A stretch of DNA of 64,000 bases from an uncultured Clostridia bacterium (GTDB lineage Bacteria; Bacillota; Clostridia; TANB77; CAG-508): positions 1-64,000 of the forward strand of contig CANQWQ010000003.1 in the NCBI GenBank assembly GCA_947627595.1, written 5' to 3'. This document shows, piece after piece, positions 27,105-36,809 of this stretch. The position numbers were made by a program, and so were the translations under genes. Numbering within the stretch: position 1 is the first letter of the stretch; each line of letters opens with the position of its first letter. Under the pieces are notes generated by a model. That model ran no database searches and had not been told where the DNA came from. It worked only from the letters and a program-made list of their open reading frames with translations.

Positions 27105-27305
27105 ATGCCAAAATTAAAAACAAACAAAGCAGCTAGTAAAAGATATGGTTTTACTGGAACTGGAAAAGTAAAAAGAACAAAAGCTAATAGAAGACACTTA
27201 TTAGCAAATAAAACAAAGAGACAAAAATTAACAGCTAGAGTACAAGACGGAATGGTAAGCAAGACTTACAATGAACATGTTAAAAAATTATTACCATATC
27301 AATAG
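27105..27305 (+). CDS. rpmI: 50S ribosomal protein L35
   Basis: 66 residues from the ATG at 27105 (RBS AAGGAGAAAG). [20 protein letters not shown] and the basic [13 protein letters not shown] are standard for bL35. Sits between infC and rplT as in most bacteria. Confidence 0.97.
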   Translation: MPKLKTNKAASKRYGFTGTGKVKRTKANRRHLLANKTKRQKLTARVQDGMVSKTYNEHVKKLLPYQ

Positions 27306-27340
27306 AATTTAAGAATTGGAATTAAGGAGGAAAATATAAA

Positions 27341-27691
27341 ATGGCAAGAGTTAAAACAGCTAGAACAACTAGAGCTAGACATAAAAAAGTTATTAAACAA
27401 GCAAAAGGTTATTTTGGTGCTAAACATTACAGATATAGAATGGCTAAACAAGCAGTTATGAAATCTGGAATGTATGCTTATGTTGGAAGAAAAGATAAAA
27501 AGAGCAATTTCAGAAAATTATGGATTACTAGAATTAACGCTGCAGCAAGAGCTAACGGAGTTACTTATAGTAATTTAATCGCAGGATTAAAGAAAGCTAA
27601 CGTTACAATTAACAGAAAAATGCTTGCTGAAATAGCAGTATCTGATCCAAAAGCTTTTACAGAAATCGTAGAAGTTGCTAAAAAAGCTTAA
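27341..27691 (+). CDS. rplT: 50S ribosomal protein L20
   Basis: 116 residues, normal length. [20 protein letters not shown], the [25 protein letters not shown] core and [14 protein letters not shown] identify bL20. It assembles early on 23S rRNA and may repress the operon through the leader upstream of infC. Confidence 0.98.
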   Translation: MARVKTARTTRARHKKVIKQAKGYFGAKHYRYRMAKQAVMKSGMYAYVGRKDKKSNFRKLWITRINAAARANGVTYSNLIAGLKKANVTINRKMLAEIAVSDPKAFTEIVEVAKKA

Positions 27692-27708
27692 GAATAAAAC
27701 AAAAATGG

Positions 27709-27740
27709 AACACTTGAAATTACAAGTGTTTTATTTTTTT
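27709..27740 (+). terminator. terminator of infC-rpmI-rplT
   Basis: 8-bp stem AACACTTG / CAAGTGTT followed by TTATTTTTTT. Confidence 0.88.
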
Positions 27741-27751
27741 GTCTTTTAAAG

Positions 27752-27799
27752 GAAACTATTCTAAATTTTTATCGAAAAATTTGGATAGTTTCTTTTTTT
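27752..27799 (+). terminator. second terminator hairpin
   Basis: Long stem starting GAAACTAT and ending ATAGTTTC, with an ATCG loop at 27771-27774, then a T run. It backs up the previous terminator just before spoIIGA. Confidence 0.85.
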
Positions 27800-27853
27800 C
27801 GCCATTATGATATGACATTTTTTTGAAAATAAGAGTTCTATAATATTTAAAGA

Positions 27854-28643
27854 ATGATAGTTTATGTTGATGTTATATTTTTAGAAAATTTGATTTTAGA
27901 TTCTATAATTTTGCTTGCAACAGGAATTATTTGCAATAGAAAAATTAGTGTCTTTAAAATAGCTGTAGCAAGTATAATTGGAAGCTTATATACAATATTT
28001 AGTTGGTTTATAAAAAAAGATTTTATAATCTTTAAAATAATTATTTCACTTATTTTAGTATTAATAAGTTTTGGGTTTGATAGTAGAAAAAGCTTTTTGA
28101 AAAATTTAGGAGTTTTTTATTTAACATCAATTACATTTGGAGGAAGTGCATTTTTATTAATGTTCTCAATAAACCCTGAAAAATTAAAATTTAGCTCAGG
28201 TCATTTTCTAGGATTCTATCCAATAAAAATTGCAATAGTTCGGTGGAATATTAGGCTTTTTCTTAATTACTATAGTTCAAAAAAATCTTGTTAAAAAATT
28301 CTCTAAATTATGCAACATAGAAATTTTTTATAATAATAAAATTCTTAAAATAAAAGCATTAGTTGATTCTGGAAATTTACTTAGAGAGCCAATTTCAAAT
28401 TTACCGGTAATAATTGTAGAAAAATTGGCTTTAAAAGAGTTAGTAGATGATTCTACTTTAGAAAATATAGATAATATAAAAATTCCTTTTTCTTCTTTAG
28501 GAAACAATAATGGCTTATTAAGTGGATTTAAGCCTGATTACATAAAAGTTTATACAGAAAATGACTGTTTAAAAAAAGAAGTCATCATAGGAATTTATAA
28601 CGAAAGTTTTTCAAGTAATTATAATGCAATAATTGGTTTATAG
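27854..28643 (+). CDS. spoIIGA: sporulation sigma-E processing aspartic protease SpoIIGA, one CGG +1 shift
   Basis: 262 residues with a +1 step at 28241. The N-terminal half has five membrane helices beginning IVYVDVIFLENLILDS. The C-terminal half is a retropepsin-like domain with ALVDSGN (Asp about 171). SpoIIGA cleaves pro-sigma-E in the mother cell on a signal from SpoIIR. The shift falls near the end of the membrane part, in VGG. Without it a 146-residue, membrane-only protein lacking the protease would be made. It directly precedes sigE, its substrate's gene. Confidence 0.93.
28241..28243 (+). other. CGG +1 recoding site (spoIIGA)
   Basis: GTT-C-GGT: the zero frame stops at TAA 28292 before the protease domain. 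Skipping the C gives VGGILGF and the protease frame. Confidence 0.9.
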
Positions 28644-28686
28644 GCTAAACCTTTAAAAACCTAAATTTATTTTAAGGAGACAAAAT

Positions 28687-29418
28687 ATGAATTTATTAAA
28701 GTTTTTGAAAGATAAAATTTTAGAGATTTATCAAAAATATTTTGAGCGAGATAAAATAACCAAGTTTCCAATTTTTTATATTAAAGGAACTCAAACATTA
28801 CCGCCACCACTTGATCCTAAGGAAGAAGAAAAAATTTTAAAAGATTTAGATAATAATGAAAATGCAAAACAAATTCTTGCTCAAAGAAATTTAAGGCTTG
28901 TGGTTTATATTGCTAAGAAATTTGAAAATACGGGAATGGACTTAGAAGATTTAATTTCTGTTGGAACTATTGGACTTATGAAAGCTATTAATACGTTTAA
29001 TGTAGGAAAGAATATAAAGCTTGCAACATATGCGTCTAGATGTATTGAAAATGAGATTTTAATGCAACTTAGAAGAACAACTAAAATTAAGACAGAAGTT
29101 TCAATTGACGAACCACTAAATAAAGATGGAGATGGAAATGAATTATTACTTTCAGATATTTTAGGGACAGATGGAGATATTACTTCTAAACGAATTGAAG
29201 ATGAAACAGATAGAAAGCTTTTAAGAGCAGCGATTGAAAAATTGAGCAATAGAGAAAAAGAAATCATGGAGCTAAGATTTGGTGCAAGATTAGAGGGAAA
29301 AGAAAAGACACAAAAAGAAGTTGCAGATATGCTTGGAATTTCTCAAAGTTATATTTCGAGAATTGAGAAAAAAATTATGAAAAAAATGAAGAAAGATATA
29401 TTGAGTAAAACAGGTTAA
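28687..29418 (+). CDS. sigE: RNA polymerase sporulation sigma factor SigE (pro-sigma-E)
   Basis: 243 residues, ATG after AAGGAG. The N-terminal extension of about 25 residues with [18 protein letters not shown] contains the SpoIIGA cleavage zone. Region 2 ([31 protein letters not shown]) and region 4 ([36 protein letters not shown]) are intact. First mother-cell sigma factor. sigG is not directly downstream as in Bacillus. Confidence 0.97.
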   Translation: MNLLKFLKDKILEIYQKYFERDKITKFPIFYIKGTQTLPPPLDPKEEEKILKDLDNNENAKQILAQRNLRLVVYIAKKFENTGMDLEDLISVGTIGLMKAINTFNVGKNIKLATYASRCIENEILMQLRRTTKIKTEVSIDEPLNKDGDGNELLLSDILGTDGDITSKRIEDETDRKLLRAAIEKLSNREKEIMELRFGARLEGKEKTQKEVADMLGISQSYISRIEKKIMKKMKKDILSKTG

Positions 29419-29458
29419 TATGATAAAATATTCTATCATATATGTAGGAGTAAAAAAT

Positions 29459-31621
29459 ATGGTAGAAGATCGAATATATCCTTGTTATATCAATGGAAAG
29501 CTGTATTTTGAAAAAACAGATTTTGATGAGCTTTTAAAAGAACAAGCAGAAAGAATTGTAGAATCATTAGAAGATATTTTGAATGATCCTAAAACAGCTT
29601 TGTATAATGATGAAAAATTTAGAACTTATATTGAAGATGTTAAATCTGGAAGAATTGATAAAATTTTTAGCCCAGAAAATCAAATGTATAGAACTAGATT
29701 TGATTATGCAGTTTTAAAATTTGGAAGTTATGAATTTGTTCAAAGATTAATGATTAATTCAGATGACGAAGCTAGAGAAGGATATTTAAAAGAATTAGAT
29801 GATAGAGTTTATATGATTCAAAATGCTTTACTAAGCTTTGGCTATGATAGAAAAAGTGGACTTCAAACTCCTGATTATACAGAAAATCTACAAAAAATTT
29901 ATATTAATTTTATAGAAAATTTTGCTCCTCAGAGATTATTAAGTTATACTGGCGAAAATATTAATTTTACTATGATTGAAGGAATGTGTCTTTTAAAAAG
30001 TGTAAGTAATGACACTCTTGAGTACTTAGAACTTTATGACCATTTTATGAATTTAAATAATATATATCAAATCGATAAAATAAAACAGGTTTTAGATCTT
30101 TATTTAAAACTTATAACTGAAACAGATATTAAAAAACAAAATGAGCTTTTAGAACAAATAGATTCTATTACTAGAGATGGAATGAATCTTCATGGTTCTA
30201 ATATTGCTTTATTAAACTTGTCAAACGAAAAATCACCTCAAACTATGAATCAAATGATTGACTCAATCCTTATGACTCTTGGGTTTTATGATTATGATGA
30301 AAGATGTGATATTTCTCAGGTTGTTGATTTATTGATTCAAAAGATTTCATGTCGATATGATGGTAGCAAAGTAGAAAGAGAAAAAAGCGTTATTGATGAT
30401 AATATAGTACATAAATTAGTTCAGTTATCTAGGCTAAGTGCTTTGCCAGAAGAAGAGGCAAAAAAGATAAATGATTTTCTAGATAGATATTTTGGAAAAG
30501 ATACTATTGAAGAACCTGATATGTCTAAATTTGATAAAAAAATTGCTGAGAAAGAAAAATTTTCACCTCAAGAAGTGTTAGATTTTTTCGGTTCAGTAAT
30601 GAAAAAATCTGTTAGAGATAGAGAAGTGCCAATAAAATATATAGAATTTTTTATAGCTAAATTTGTAGAAAATGATTTAAGTTTTACGGGTAATCTTACT
30701 TTTTCTCAAAGAATGATGATTATGGAACAGTTTGGTTCATATAAATCTAGACAATTAGTTGGAGATAAAAACTTTATTACTTTTTCAGACAATTTTATTG
30801 ATGTCGAAAAAGGAAAATCAATAATCGGGCATCATCAAAAAGGATTTATAAAATTAAGACCTATTTTCTATAAAAATGTTACTTTAACTTCAATTGTAAA
30901 TCTTGTTACGACTTTTCATGAATTAAGACATGATATGCAACAACAAGCATTAGATGAAGAAAAATTTGATCATATGACTTATATGATGCAAAAAGAAGCT
31001 ATTTTTAAAAGACTTGATCATAAGTTTTATTCTAGAAATTATGATTCAATGTATGAAGAAGTTGATGCAGAATATTTTGCTGTAAAAACTGTGCGTAGTT
31101 TATTAGCAACTTTACCATTTGATGAAGGCTTTCGTGAAAGTGAAGAATATTCAAAAATTATTGGAGTTTTAGATGAAAAATCTGAAAATATCAGAAAATA
31201 TTTTGAAAAATCAAAAGTTAAAGAAGTAGAAGATGGAAAAATAGCTGATGTTGAGATGGCTTTTGATGAAGTAATGGTAAAACATCCAGATATATTAGAA
31301 GATATTCCTATTTTGAAAATAGAATATAATGATGATGGAAGTAGAAAACCTCTTAAACAGATATTTGAAGAATTTCTTGTTTCAATGGGAGAAAAAGAAA
31401 ATAGAATAGGAAATTACGATATTTATAAACATATATTCTTTTCTAGAGCTGGAATAGAGCCAGAACAATTAGATAGTTTAAAACAAGTTCAAATTCCTGA
31501 AGATTTTCCAGACTCTGTTAAAAGAGCAGTAACTAAGCTTAGAGAGATAGTTGTTTCAAGAGAAATTCCAACTCAGACTATTGATGAAGTTGAAGAAAAA
31601 GATGATTTAGAACTTGAATAA
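29459..31621 (+). CDS. putative zincin-like metalloprotease, uncharacterised
   Basis: 720 residues from the ATG at 29459 (RBS TAGGAG); an earlier in-frame ATG at 29420 lacks an RBS. No close family recognised. Residues 487-491 are HELRH, fitting the HExxH zinc motif, followed about 45 residues later by EEVDAEYFA, which could supply the third ligand Glu. The rest is largely helical and charged, with no signal peptide or membrane helix, so it would be cytoplasmic. It lies exactly between sigE and sigG, which are adjacent in Bacillus. A sporulation role is possible but unproven. Confidence 0.55.
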   Translation: MVEDRIYPCYINGKLYFEKTDFDELLKEQAERIVESLEDILNDPKTALYNDEKFRTYIEDVKSGRIDKIFSPENQMYRTRFDYAVLKFGSYEFVQRLMINSDDEAREGYLKELDDRVYMIQNALLSFGYDRKSGLQTPDYTENLQKIYINFIENFAPQRLLSYTGENINFTMIEGMCLLKSVSNDTLEYLELYDHFMNLNNIYQIDKIKQVLDLYLKLITETDIKKQNELLEQIDSITRDGMNLHGSNIALLNLSNEKSPQTMNQMIDSILMTLGFYDYDERCDISQVVDLLIQKISCRYDGSKVEREKSVIDDNIVHKLVQLSRLSALPEEEAKKINDFLDRYFGKDTIEEPDMSKFDKKIAEKEKFSPQEVLDFFGSVMKKSVRDREVPIKYIEFFIAKFVENDLSFTGNLTFSQRMMIMEQFGSYKSRQLVGDKNFITFSDNFIDVEKGKSIIGHHQKGFIKLRPIFYKNVTLTSIVNLVTTFHELRHDMQQQALDEEKFDHMTYMMQKEAIFKRLDHKFYSRNYDSMYEEVDAEYFAVKTVRSLLATLPFDEGFRESEEYSKIIGVLDEKSENIRKYFEKSKVKEVEDGKIADVEMAFDEVMVKHPDILEDIPILKIEYNDDGSRKPLKQIFEEFLVSMGEKENRIGNYDIYKHIFFSRAGIEPEQLDSLKQVQIPEDFPDSVKRAVTKLREIVVSREIPTQTIDEVEEKDDLELE

Positions 31622-31624
31622 AAT

Positions 31625-31656
31625 AAAAATTCCTCTAGATACTAGAGGAATTTTTT
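31625..31656. terminator. bidirectional terminator between the metalloprotease gene and sigG
   Basis: Stem AAAAATTCCTCTAG / CTAGAGGAATTTTT with an ATA-rich loop and A/T runs on both sides, between convergent genes. Confidence 0.88.
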
Positions 31657-31662
31657 GTAAAG

Positions 31663-32438
31663 CTATTTATAAAGGCGTTTTATGTGAAGTAAAGCGCTTT
31701 TTTCAATTCTCGAAACTTGTGCTTGTGAAATTCCAATTTCTTCAGCTACTTCCATTTGTGTTCTTCCGCTTGAAAAACCTTTTATCGATAATTGTTTTTT
31801 CTTTATCAGATAAATGTTTTATTGCTTCTGAAATTGTAATAGCTTCAGCCCAATTTTCATCAGTGTTTTTCTTATCTTTAACTTGATCCATAATAAAAAT
31901 TTGGTCACTATTATCATTATAAACAGGCTCTTGAAGAGAAATAGGATCTTGAATTGCATCTAAACTCATTGCAACATCTTCTTTGTCAACCCCTAAGTCT
32001 TTAGCAATTTCCTCGATAGTTGGTTCTTTAGTATTTTCTTTTAAAAGTTTTTCTTTAGACTGTAGAACTTTATAAGCTAAATCTCTTATAGAGCGGCTAA
32101 CTCTAACCATATTATTATCTCTTAAATATCTTCTGATTTCTCCGATAATCATTGGAACACAATATGTGCTCATTTGAACATCTAAGTTAATATTAAAGTT
32201 ATCAATAGCTTTAATTAATCCTACAACCCCAACTTGGAATAGGTCATCAGGATTTTCTCCTCTTGTACTAAACCTTTGAACAATACTTAAAACTAATCTT
32301 AAATTTCCGATTTATTAGTTCTTCACGTGCATTTTTATCTCCATTTTTCATTTTTAAAAATAATTCTTTATTTTGGGCAGCATCTAATTTTGGCAATTTT
32401 GAAGTATTGATATTAGCAATCTCAACTTTATTTATCAT
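31663..32438 (-). CDS. sigG: RNA polymerase sporulation sigma factor SigG, two CGG +1 shifts
   Basis: 257 residues with +1 steps at 32309 and 31768 (Bacillus SigG 260). ATG 32438 after AAGGAG. N-terminus MINKVEIANINTSKLPKL is typical for sigma-G. Join 1 restores INGNLRLVLSIVQRF (region 2). Then MSTYCVPMIIGEIRRYLRDN, VRVSRSIRDLAYKVLQ, DAIQDPISLQEPVYND and IIDKRFFKGRTQMEVAEEIG across join 2 (region 4). Zero-frame reading would stop after about 55 residues. Directs late forespore genes. On the opposite strand to sigE. Confidence 0.95.
31766..31768 (-). other. CGG +1 recoding site 2 (sigG)
   Basis: Reading on the minus strand, AAG-C-GGA: the zero frame stops at 31744. Skipping the C restores FFKGRTQMEVAEEIG in region 4. 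Confidence 0.93.
32307..32309 (-). other. CGG +1 recoding site 1 (sigG)
   Basis: Minus strand, AAT-C-GGA: the zero frame stops at 32270. Skipping the C restores the invariant NGNLRLVLS of region 2. Confidence 0.94.
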
Positions 32439-32501
32439 AAATACTCCTTAAAAATTATTTAAGTAAAGTATTTCCAAAAATGAGAAAAAATATACTAAAA
32501 C

Positions 32502-32747
32502 TTAAGAATTAGCAAATTTAGATTTTGTAGTAGCTAGTTTATTTGGTTCTGCTTCATCTGTTTGATACCAGCCTTTTTCTTTCATTAAGTTATAAATTTT
32601 ATTTTGAATATTTAATTCTTCATTTAATGCATTTTGAAATTGAGAATGAACATCTTGAGAAGTTGATTCAATCATTCCGTGCAAATATAAATCACAAACT
32701 CCTTTTACAATAAGCAAATGATTTTCCATTAAATCTTTATCTTCCAT
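32502..32747 (-). CDS. CotF-like spore coat protein
   Basis: 81 residues, ATG after AAGGAGGAATT. The helical pattern MENHLLIVKGVCDLYLHGMIES and VHSQFQNALNEELNIQNKIYNLMKEKGWY matches the CotF/ferritin-like coat family of Clostridia. It overlaps the RBS region of the small gene upstream (32757-32930), so the two form a unit. Likely a late mother-cell gene. Confidence 0.8.
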   Translation of the reverse strand: MEDKDLMENHLLIVKGVCDLYLHGMIESTSQDVHSQFQNALNEELNIQNKIYNLMKEKGWYQTDEAEPNKLATTKSKFANS

Positions 32748-32756
32748 AATTCCTCC

Positions 32757-32930
32757 TTAAAGTAAATCTAAAAATTGATTAAATAAAGTTTCATGCTTTG
32801 TTTCAAGCTCCTTTAAATAATCTTTTAAAGCTTTGTCTTGCAATTGATTTGAAGTGTTGCAAGCACATTTTTTAAGAAATTGCTCATGACCTAAAGCATC
32901 TTCAACATATAAAAGTTCCTTACTTGTCAA
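32757..32930 (-). CDS. small coat-associated protein, 57 residues
   Basis: TTG start at 32930, eight bases after AGGAGG. Sequence begins MTSKELLYVEDALGHEQFL and is helical, with a KKCACNTSNQL middle and KDYLKELETKHETLFNQF end, like the short partners that sit beside CotF-type genes in Clostridia. Its stop lies nine bases before the next start. Too short to be sure of function. Confidence 0.7.
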   Translation of the reverse strand: MTSKELLYVEDALGHEQFLKKCACNTSNQLQDKALKDYLKELETKHETLFNQFLDLL

Positions 32931-32954
32931 AGTTTTATCCTCCTTATATAAAAA

Positions 32955-32985
32955 ATGGGAAAAGGGGACAGTCCCTTTTTCCCAT
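32955..32985. repeat. palindromic repeat (GGGACAGTCCC core)
   Basis: A palindrome of 31 bases with GGGAC-A-GTCCC centre and A/T-flanked GGG/CCC outer pairs. Nearly identical to the copy at 48764-48792. Confidence 0.85.
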
Positions 32986-33119
32986 ATTATTTACAAAAAA
33001 TATATAAAATATGTATACAAAATTTGAAACGAAAATGATGAATTAATTGTCTTATATATGAGATGTTTTTATTTGCTTAAAAGCCTTTAAAATTCTACGG
33101 AAATGGTAACGAATAAAAT

Positions 33120-33148
33120 TTGACAAAGAACGAATTTGCTAGTATAAT
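33120..33148 (+). promoter_or_regulatory. sigma-A promoter of the glycosyltransferase/acyltransferase operon
   Basis: TTGACA (33120-33125), 17-bp spacer, TATAAT (33143-33148), consensus at both boxes. Confidence 0.9.
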
Positions 33149-33184
33149 TGTGAGTGATTGATATAATAGACAAGGAGCCTATTT

Positions 33185-34441
33185 ATGAAAAAAAAGATAA
33201 ATTTTGGCATAGGTTTTATTACAGGCAGACCCAATGTATGCAATATTATAAATAATTATTATAAATTATTGTTAGAACAATTAGAAAATGCTGATGTTGA
33301 GGTAAATTTAACATTGTTTATTTTATTTGACTTAAAATATCAACATACAACTAGGATTGATTTTTATTGTATACTACCAGAGGTTTATAAAAAGATTAAT
33401 ATAAAATATATTACACCAGAAGATATTGCCGAAACCAAAAAGAAAATAATGTCACAAAATGATCTTACAGCAGAAGAGGTAGACTTACTTATAGGTGAAG
33501 GATATGCAAAAGCTAGAAATACTATACTTTGCTATGCTTTAAAAAAGAAAATAGATTATTTAATGTTTTGGGATGATGACGAATATCCTTTAGCTAATAT
33601 TCCAACTAAAGAAGGACTTAAATGGGTAAAACAATTTAATATTTTAGAACATATTAAAAATATTGAAAAAGCTGATATAACTTTTGGATATAGATGTGGA
33701 ATGATGAACCCAATTCCATATATTGAATATAATGATGAAATTACAGAAGAAGACTACCACAAATTTATTGATGGTCTTGAAAATGAGGTTGTAAACTGGG
33801 ACATCATAAGCAATTTAAGAAAACAAAATACTTGTATTTCATATGCAGATGAAGATATAGCTTCTGGAAAAAAAGGCTTAGAATATATAAAAGATGTTGG
33901 AACAAAAAACTTTATTTTAGCATCAGGAATTTGTTTAAATTTAAGACATTTAGATAAAATTCCAGCATTTTATAATCCACCAAATGGGGGAAGAGGAGAA
34001 GATACATTTTTCTCATGTGCTTTAAAGGAAAAAGATGCTAAAGTTCTTAGAATCCCAACATATCATTTCCATGATTCATTTTTAAAATATACTAGATTAA
34101 TGAAGGATGTTTTTCCAAAAAGATTAACTTCAATCTCATTAGATGATTCTGGAATTGAACAAAGATTTTTGAAAACTACAATTGGTTGGACAAAATATAA
34201 ACCACTTTTATATTATATAACAGATAAAGAAAATTATAGAAAAATTATTAATAAAACTAAAGAAAACTTAGAAAATAGTGTTTTCAAAGTAAATACAGCT
34301 TTTGAAACATGCGACTTTTCTTGTTTATTAAATGTCTTAGATGAATATGATAGAAATGTTAAAAAGCACTATGCAGAATATGAAAGAACTACTGAGATCT
34401 GGGATAGACTAAAATATCAAGTAAGTAAGGATAATAATTAA
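33185..34441 (+). CDS. glycosyltransferase (GT-A fold)
   Basis: 418 residues, ATG after [26 protein letters not shown] opens the nucleotide-sugar fold. [13 protein letters not shown] holds a DxD-type metal site (about residues 132-135). [18 protein letters not shown] resembles the acceptor/catalytic ED motif of GT2-like enzymes, and a further conserved HFHDSFLKY follows. Cytoplasmic. The acyltransferase gene starts one base after its stop, suggesting joint work on a capsule or cell-wall sugar. Confidence 0.75.
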   Translation: MKKKINFGIGFITGRPNVCNIINNYYKLLLEQLENADVEVNLTLFILFDLKYQHTTRIDFYCILPEVYKKINIKYITPEDIAETKKKIMSQNDLTAEEVDLLIGEGYAKARNTILCYALKKKIDYLMFWDDDEYPLANIPTKEGLKWVKQFNILEHIKNIEKADITFGYRCGMMNPIPYIEYNDEITEEDYHKFIDGLENEVVNWDIISNLRKQNTCISYADEDIASGKKGLEYIKDVGTKNFILASGICLNLRHLDKIPAFYNPPNGGRGEDTFFSCALKEKDAKVLRIPTYHFHDSFLKYTRLMKDVFPKRLTSISLDDSGIEQRFLKTTIGWTKYKPLLYYITDKENYRKIINKTKENLENSVFKVNTAFETCDFSCLLNVLDEYDRNVKKHYAEYERTTEIWDRLKYQVSKDNN

Positions 34442-34442
34442 A

Positions 34443-35039
34443 ATGAAAAATTTAGTTAATAATTTTAAATATAAAAATACAAAAACAAAATTTATATGTT
34501 ATAAACCATGTACTAAAATTATAGGAAAAAATGCTAAAATTGAAATAAAAAATAGGTTTGTATTTAATAAAAATTGGAATGAAAAAAGAGATTTAAGAAA
34601 TACAATTCCAGGTTTATTTGAGCTAGGAAGTAATTCTAAATTAGTTGTTGACGATTTTAGAATTATGGCTGGATCAAAGGTTTGCGTAGAAGAAAATGCT
34701 GAATTAAAACTTGGAACAGGTTATATGAATTATAGCTCAAATATAGAATGCTTTAAAAGTATTGAAATTGGAAATAATGTGTGCATTTCAGAAAATGTTC
34801 AAATTAGAGATTCAGATAATCACACAATAAAAGGAAAAGAAAATGATGTAACTAAGCCAATCATTATAAAAGATAATGTTTGGATTGGAATGGGAGCAAT
34901 CATTTTAAAAGGTGTCACAATAGGGGAAGGAGCTATTATTGCAGCAGGTGCCGTAGTAAATAAAGATGTTCCACCACATTGCTTAGTTGGAGGAGTTCCA
35001 GCAAAAGTTATAAAAGAAAATGTTGAATTTGTAAGATAA
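34443..35039 (+). CDS. hexapeptide-repeat acyltransferase
   Basis: 198 residues. Left-handed beta-helix with many [LIV]-G-x-x-x-x steps ([38 protein letters not shown]) and the C-terminal [24 protein letters not shown] of maltose/galactoside O-acetyltransferase-like enzymes; DSDNHTI contains the catalytic His. Transfers an acetyl group to a sugar hydroxyl. Co-operonic with the preceding glycosyltransferase. Confidence 0.88.
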   Translation: MKNLVNNFKYKNTKTKFICYKPCTKIIGKNAKIEIKNRFVFNKNWNEKRDLRNTIPGLFELGSNSKLVVDDFRIMAGSKVCVEENAELKLGTGYMNYSSNIECFKSIEIGNNVCISENVQIRDSDNHTIKGKENDVTKPIIIKDNVWIGMGAIILKGVTIGEGAIIAAGAVVNKDVPPHCLVGGVPAKVIKENVEFVR

Positions 35040-35044
35040 AAAAT

Positions 35045-35078
35045 AAAAATGTACCTATAAAGGTACATTTTTGTTTTA
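35045..35078. terminator. bidirectional terminator
   Basis: 12-bp stem AAAAATGTACCT / AGGTACATTTTT with a 4-nt loop between convergent genes. Confidence 0.88.
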
Positions 35079-35531
35079 TTTTAAATCTAATCTATATCTG
35101 ATTTCATCACCTTGGACTTTTTCATATCCATCATCATATTCTGAAAAACCATTTTTAGAGTAAAATGCTTTTGCACGTTCTAATCTGTGATATGTCTCTA
35201 AGAAAACATAGTCATATCCCATGTTTCTAGCATAATCTAAACATTGATTTAATAATTGTTGAGCAATTCCTTTTCCTCTATGAGATTCTTTTACATATAT
35301 TTTTTTAAGTAATGCATGTTTATCAGATACTTCAATGATTCCAGTAGTCCCAATAATTTCACCATTTTCCATGGCAACCCAAAGTCTATTATTTCCCATG
35401 ATGTATTCATCATTTTCTGAATTTAAAATATTTTCGCTAAATTGATCAAAACCATATTCTCCTACAAGTATTTCATGCATTAAGTTATTAACATGATTTT
35501 TATAATCTTTTACATATTCTAAAATCTCCAT
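35076..35531 (-). CDS. GNAT family N-acetyltransferase
   Basis: 151 residues. Typical GNAT order: MEILEYVKDY start, LWVAMENGEIIGTTGIIEVS (strands 2-4), LLKKIYVKESHRGKGIAQQLL with the acetyl-CoA loop (RGKGIA), and YDYVFLETYHRLERAKAFYSKNGF. Soluble enzyme. Substrate not predictable. Confidence 0.92.
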   Translation of the reverse strand: MEILEYVKDYKNHVNNLMHEILVGEYGFDQFSENILNSENDEYIMGNNRLWVAMENGEIIGTTGIIEVSDKHALLKKIYVKESHRGKGIAQQLLNQCLDYARNMGYDYVFLETYHRLERAKAFYSKNGFSEYDDGYEKVQGDEIRYRLDLK

Positions 35532-35663
35532 TTTTTTAATGTTCTCCTTTTAATATATTTTGAATTTAGGCGCAAAAAATGCGCGATAAACTATAGACTT
35601 TATACGCGCTTTTGAGAACTATGATTTTAAAAACATATTAAAAGGTTAAAACTTAAAAATCAT

Positions 35664-35762
35664 TTATATTCTAGAAATTAGGCGATTAAGTCTATATTCT
35701 CTATTATTAAATTTTATCATATTCGGCCTACTGCCATCATCAGAATTATTCGATATAGACAT
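35664..35762 (-). CDS. small ORF, 32 residues, unknown
   Basis: ATG at 35762 preceded by GAAGGTGAT at good distance. The product begins MSISNNSDDGSRPNMIKFNN and ends basic (YRLNRLISRI). It fills most of an otherwise empty 300-base gap between a GNAT and a glycosyltransferase gene, and an A/T-rich TATATT-like box lies about 50 bases upstream. Nothing similar is known to me. It may be a real small protein or chance. Confidence 0.4.
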   Translation of the reverse strand: MSISNNSDDGSRPNMIKFNNREYRLNRLISRI

Positions 35763-35833
35763 TAAATCACCTTCTTTCAAAAATTTTAAAACTATAATAT
35801 AAGTATACCAGATGAACTTAAATATTTCAATAC

Positions 35834-36631
35834 TTAATTTTCTTTTTTTACATTAATTTCATATTGTTTAAGCAATCTGGTAGAATATTCTACAACACGA
35901 TATATAGCGTAGATTATATCTGGTTTAAGCTTTTCATCAATATTTTCATCATTTAATACATCTAAAAATTGATTTACATTATAATATAAATCTTTTAGTT
36001 TTTCTGGATTTATTCCAGATGTCATACTGTCATCTTTAAACATTGTATAAATATGAGTAATAAAGCTTGCTACTTTGTAACTTTGAGCTTTAATAATTCC
36101 TTTATAATAAAAATTAAAATCTTCGAAAAATTTATTCTCAATAAATTTTATATTATTTTTGTTTAAAAATTCTCTATTCCAGCAAACATCCCAAACATTC
36201 TCATATTTCCAGTCTCTAGCTCTTCTAGTGAATGTTGAATTTTCTTCTGTTGGAATCCAATCTTCTTCAATTTTACCAACAATTCTAAAACCTAGATAAA
36301 CAATATCAGGAGTATCATTACCTATAACTTCATTTATTTTTTCTAGAGTGGTATTTTCTGCAAAATAATCATCTGCATCTAAGAAAATTATGTAATCACC
36401 TTGAGCACAAGCAATTCCTCTGTTTCTACTGCCACCAGCTTTAAGATTTTTTTCGTTTCTCAAAACTTTTATATTATCATATTTTTGTAAGACATCATAA
36501 GTATTATCTTTTGAACAGTCATCAATTACAATTACTTCATAGTCTTTAAAAGTCTGATTATAAACGCTTTCTAAAGGTATATGAATTTCTTTTTCTGCAT
36601 TATATGCAGGAATAATTATACTAAATTTCAT
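35834..36631 (-). CDS. family 2 glycosyltransferase
   Basis: 265 residues, ATG after GGAG. FSIIIPAYNAEKEIHIPLES, VIVIDDCSKDNTYD, AGGSRNRGIACAQGDYIIF and LDADDYF (DxD metal site about residues 95-97) define a GT2 enzyme. The C-terminal part is helical, without membrane segments. Probably cell-surface polysaccharide synthesis, like the neighbouring genes. Confidence 0.93.
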   Translation of the reverse strand: MKFSIIIPAYNAEKEIHIPLESVYNQTFKDYEVIVIDDCSKDNTYDVLQKYDNIKVLRNEKNLKAGGSRNRGIACAQGDYIIFLDADDYFAENTTLEKINEVIGNDTPDIVYLGFRIVGKIEEDWIPTEENSTFTRRARDWKYENVWDVCWNREFLNKNNIKFIENKFFEDFNFYYKGIIKAQSYKVASFITHIYTMFKDDSMTSGINPEKLKDLYYNVNQFLDVLNDENIDEKLKPDIIYAIYRVVEYSTRLLKQYEINVKKEN

Positions 36632-36809
36632 ATTTATTTCTCCTCATTTTAAAAGTTTATTGCTTAAAATATCTACGACAAACCGCATTAATTATAACAT
36701 TTTTTATACAATTGTGTCAATTTCTTAAAATTTGAAATTACTATTGTTTTTTATATTCATTATTGATAAAATAAATTTGTATACTTATGATAAAGAGGTA
36801 ATATTTTAA

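Noticed and set aside
31614..31886. Plus-strand reading frame opposite sigG
   Set aside because: Antisense shadow of the conserved sigG C-terminus.
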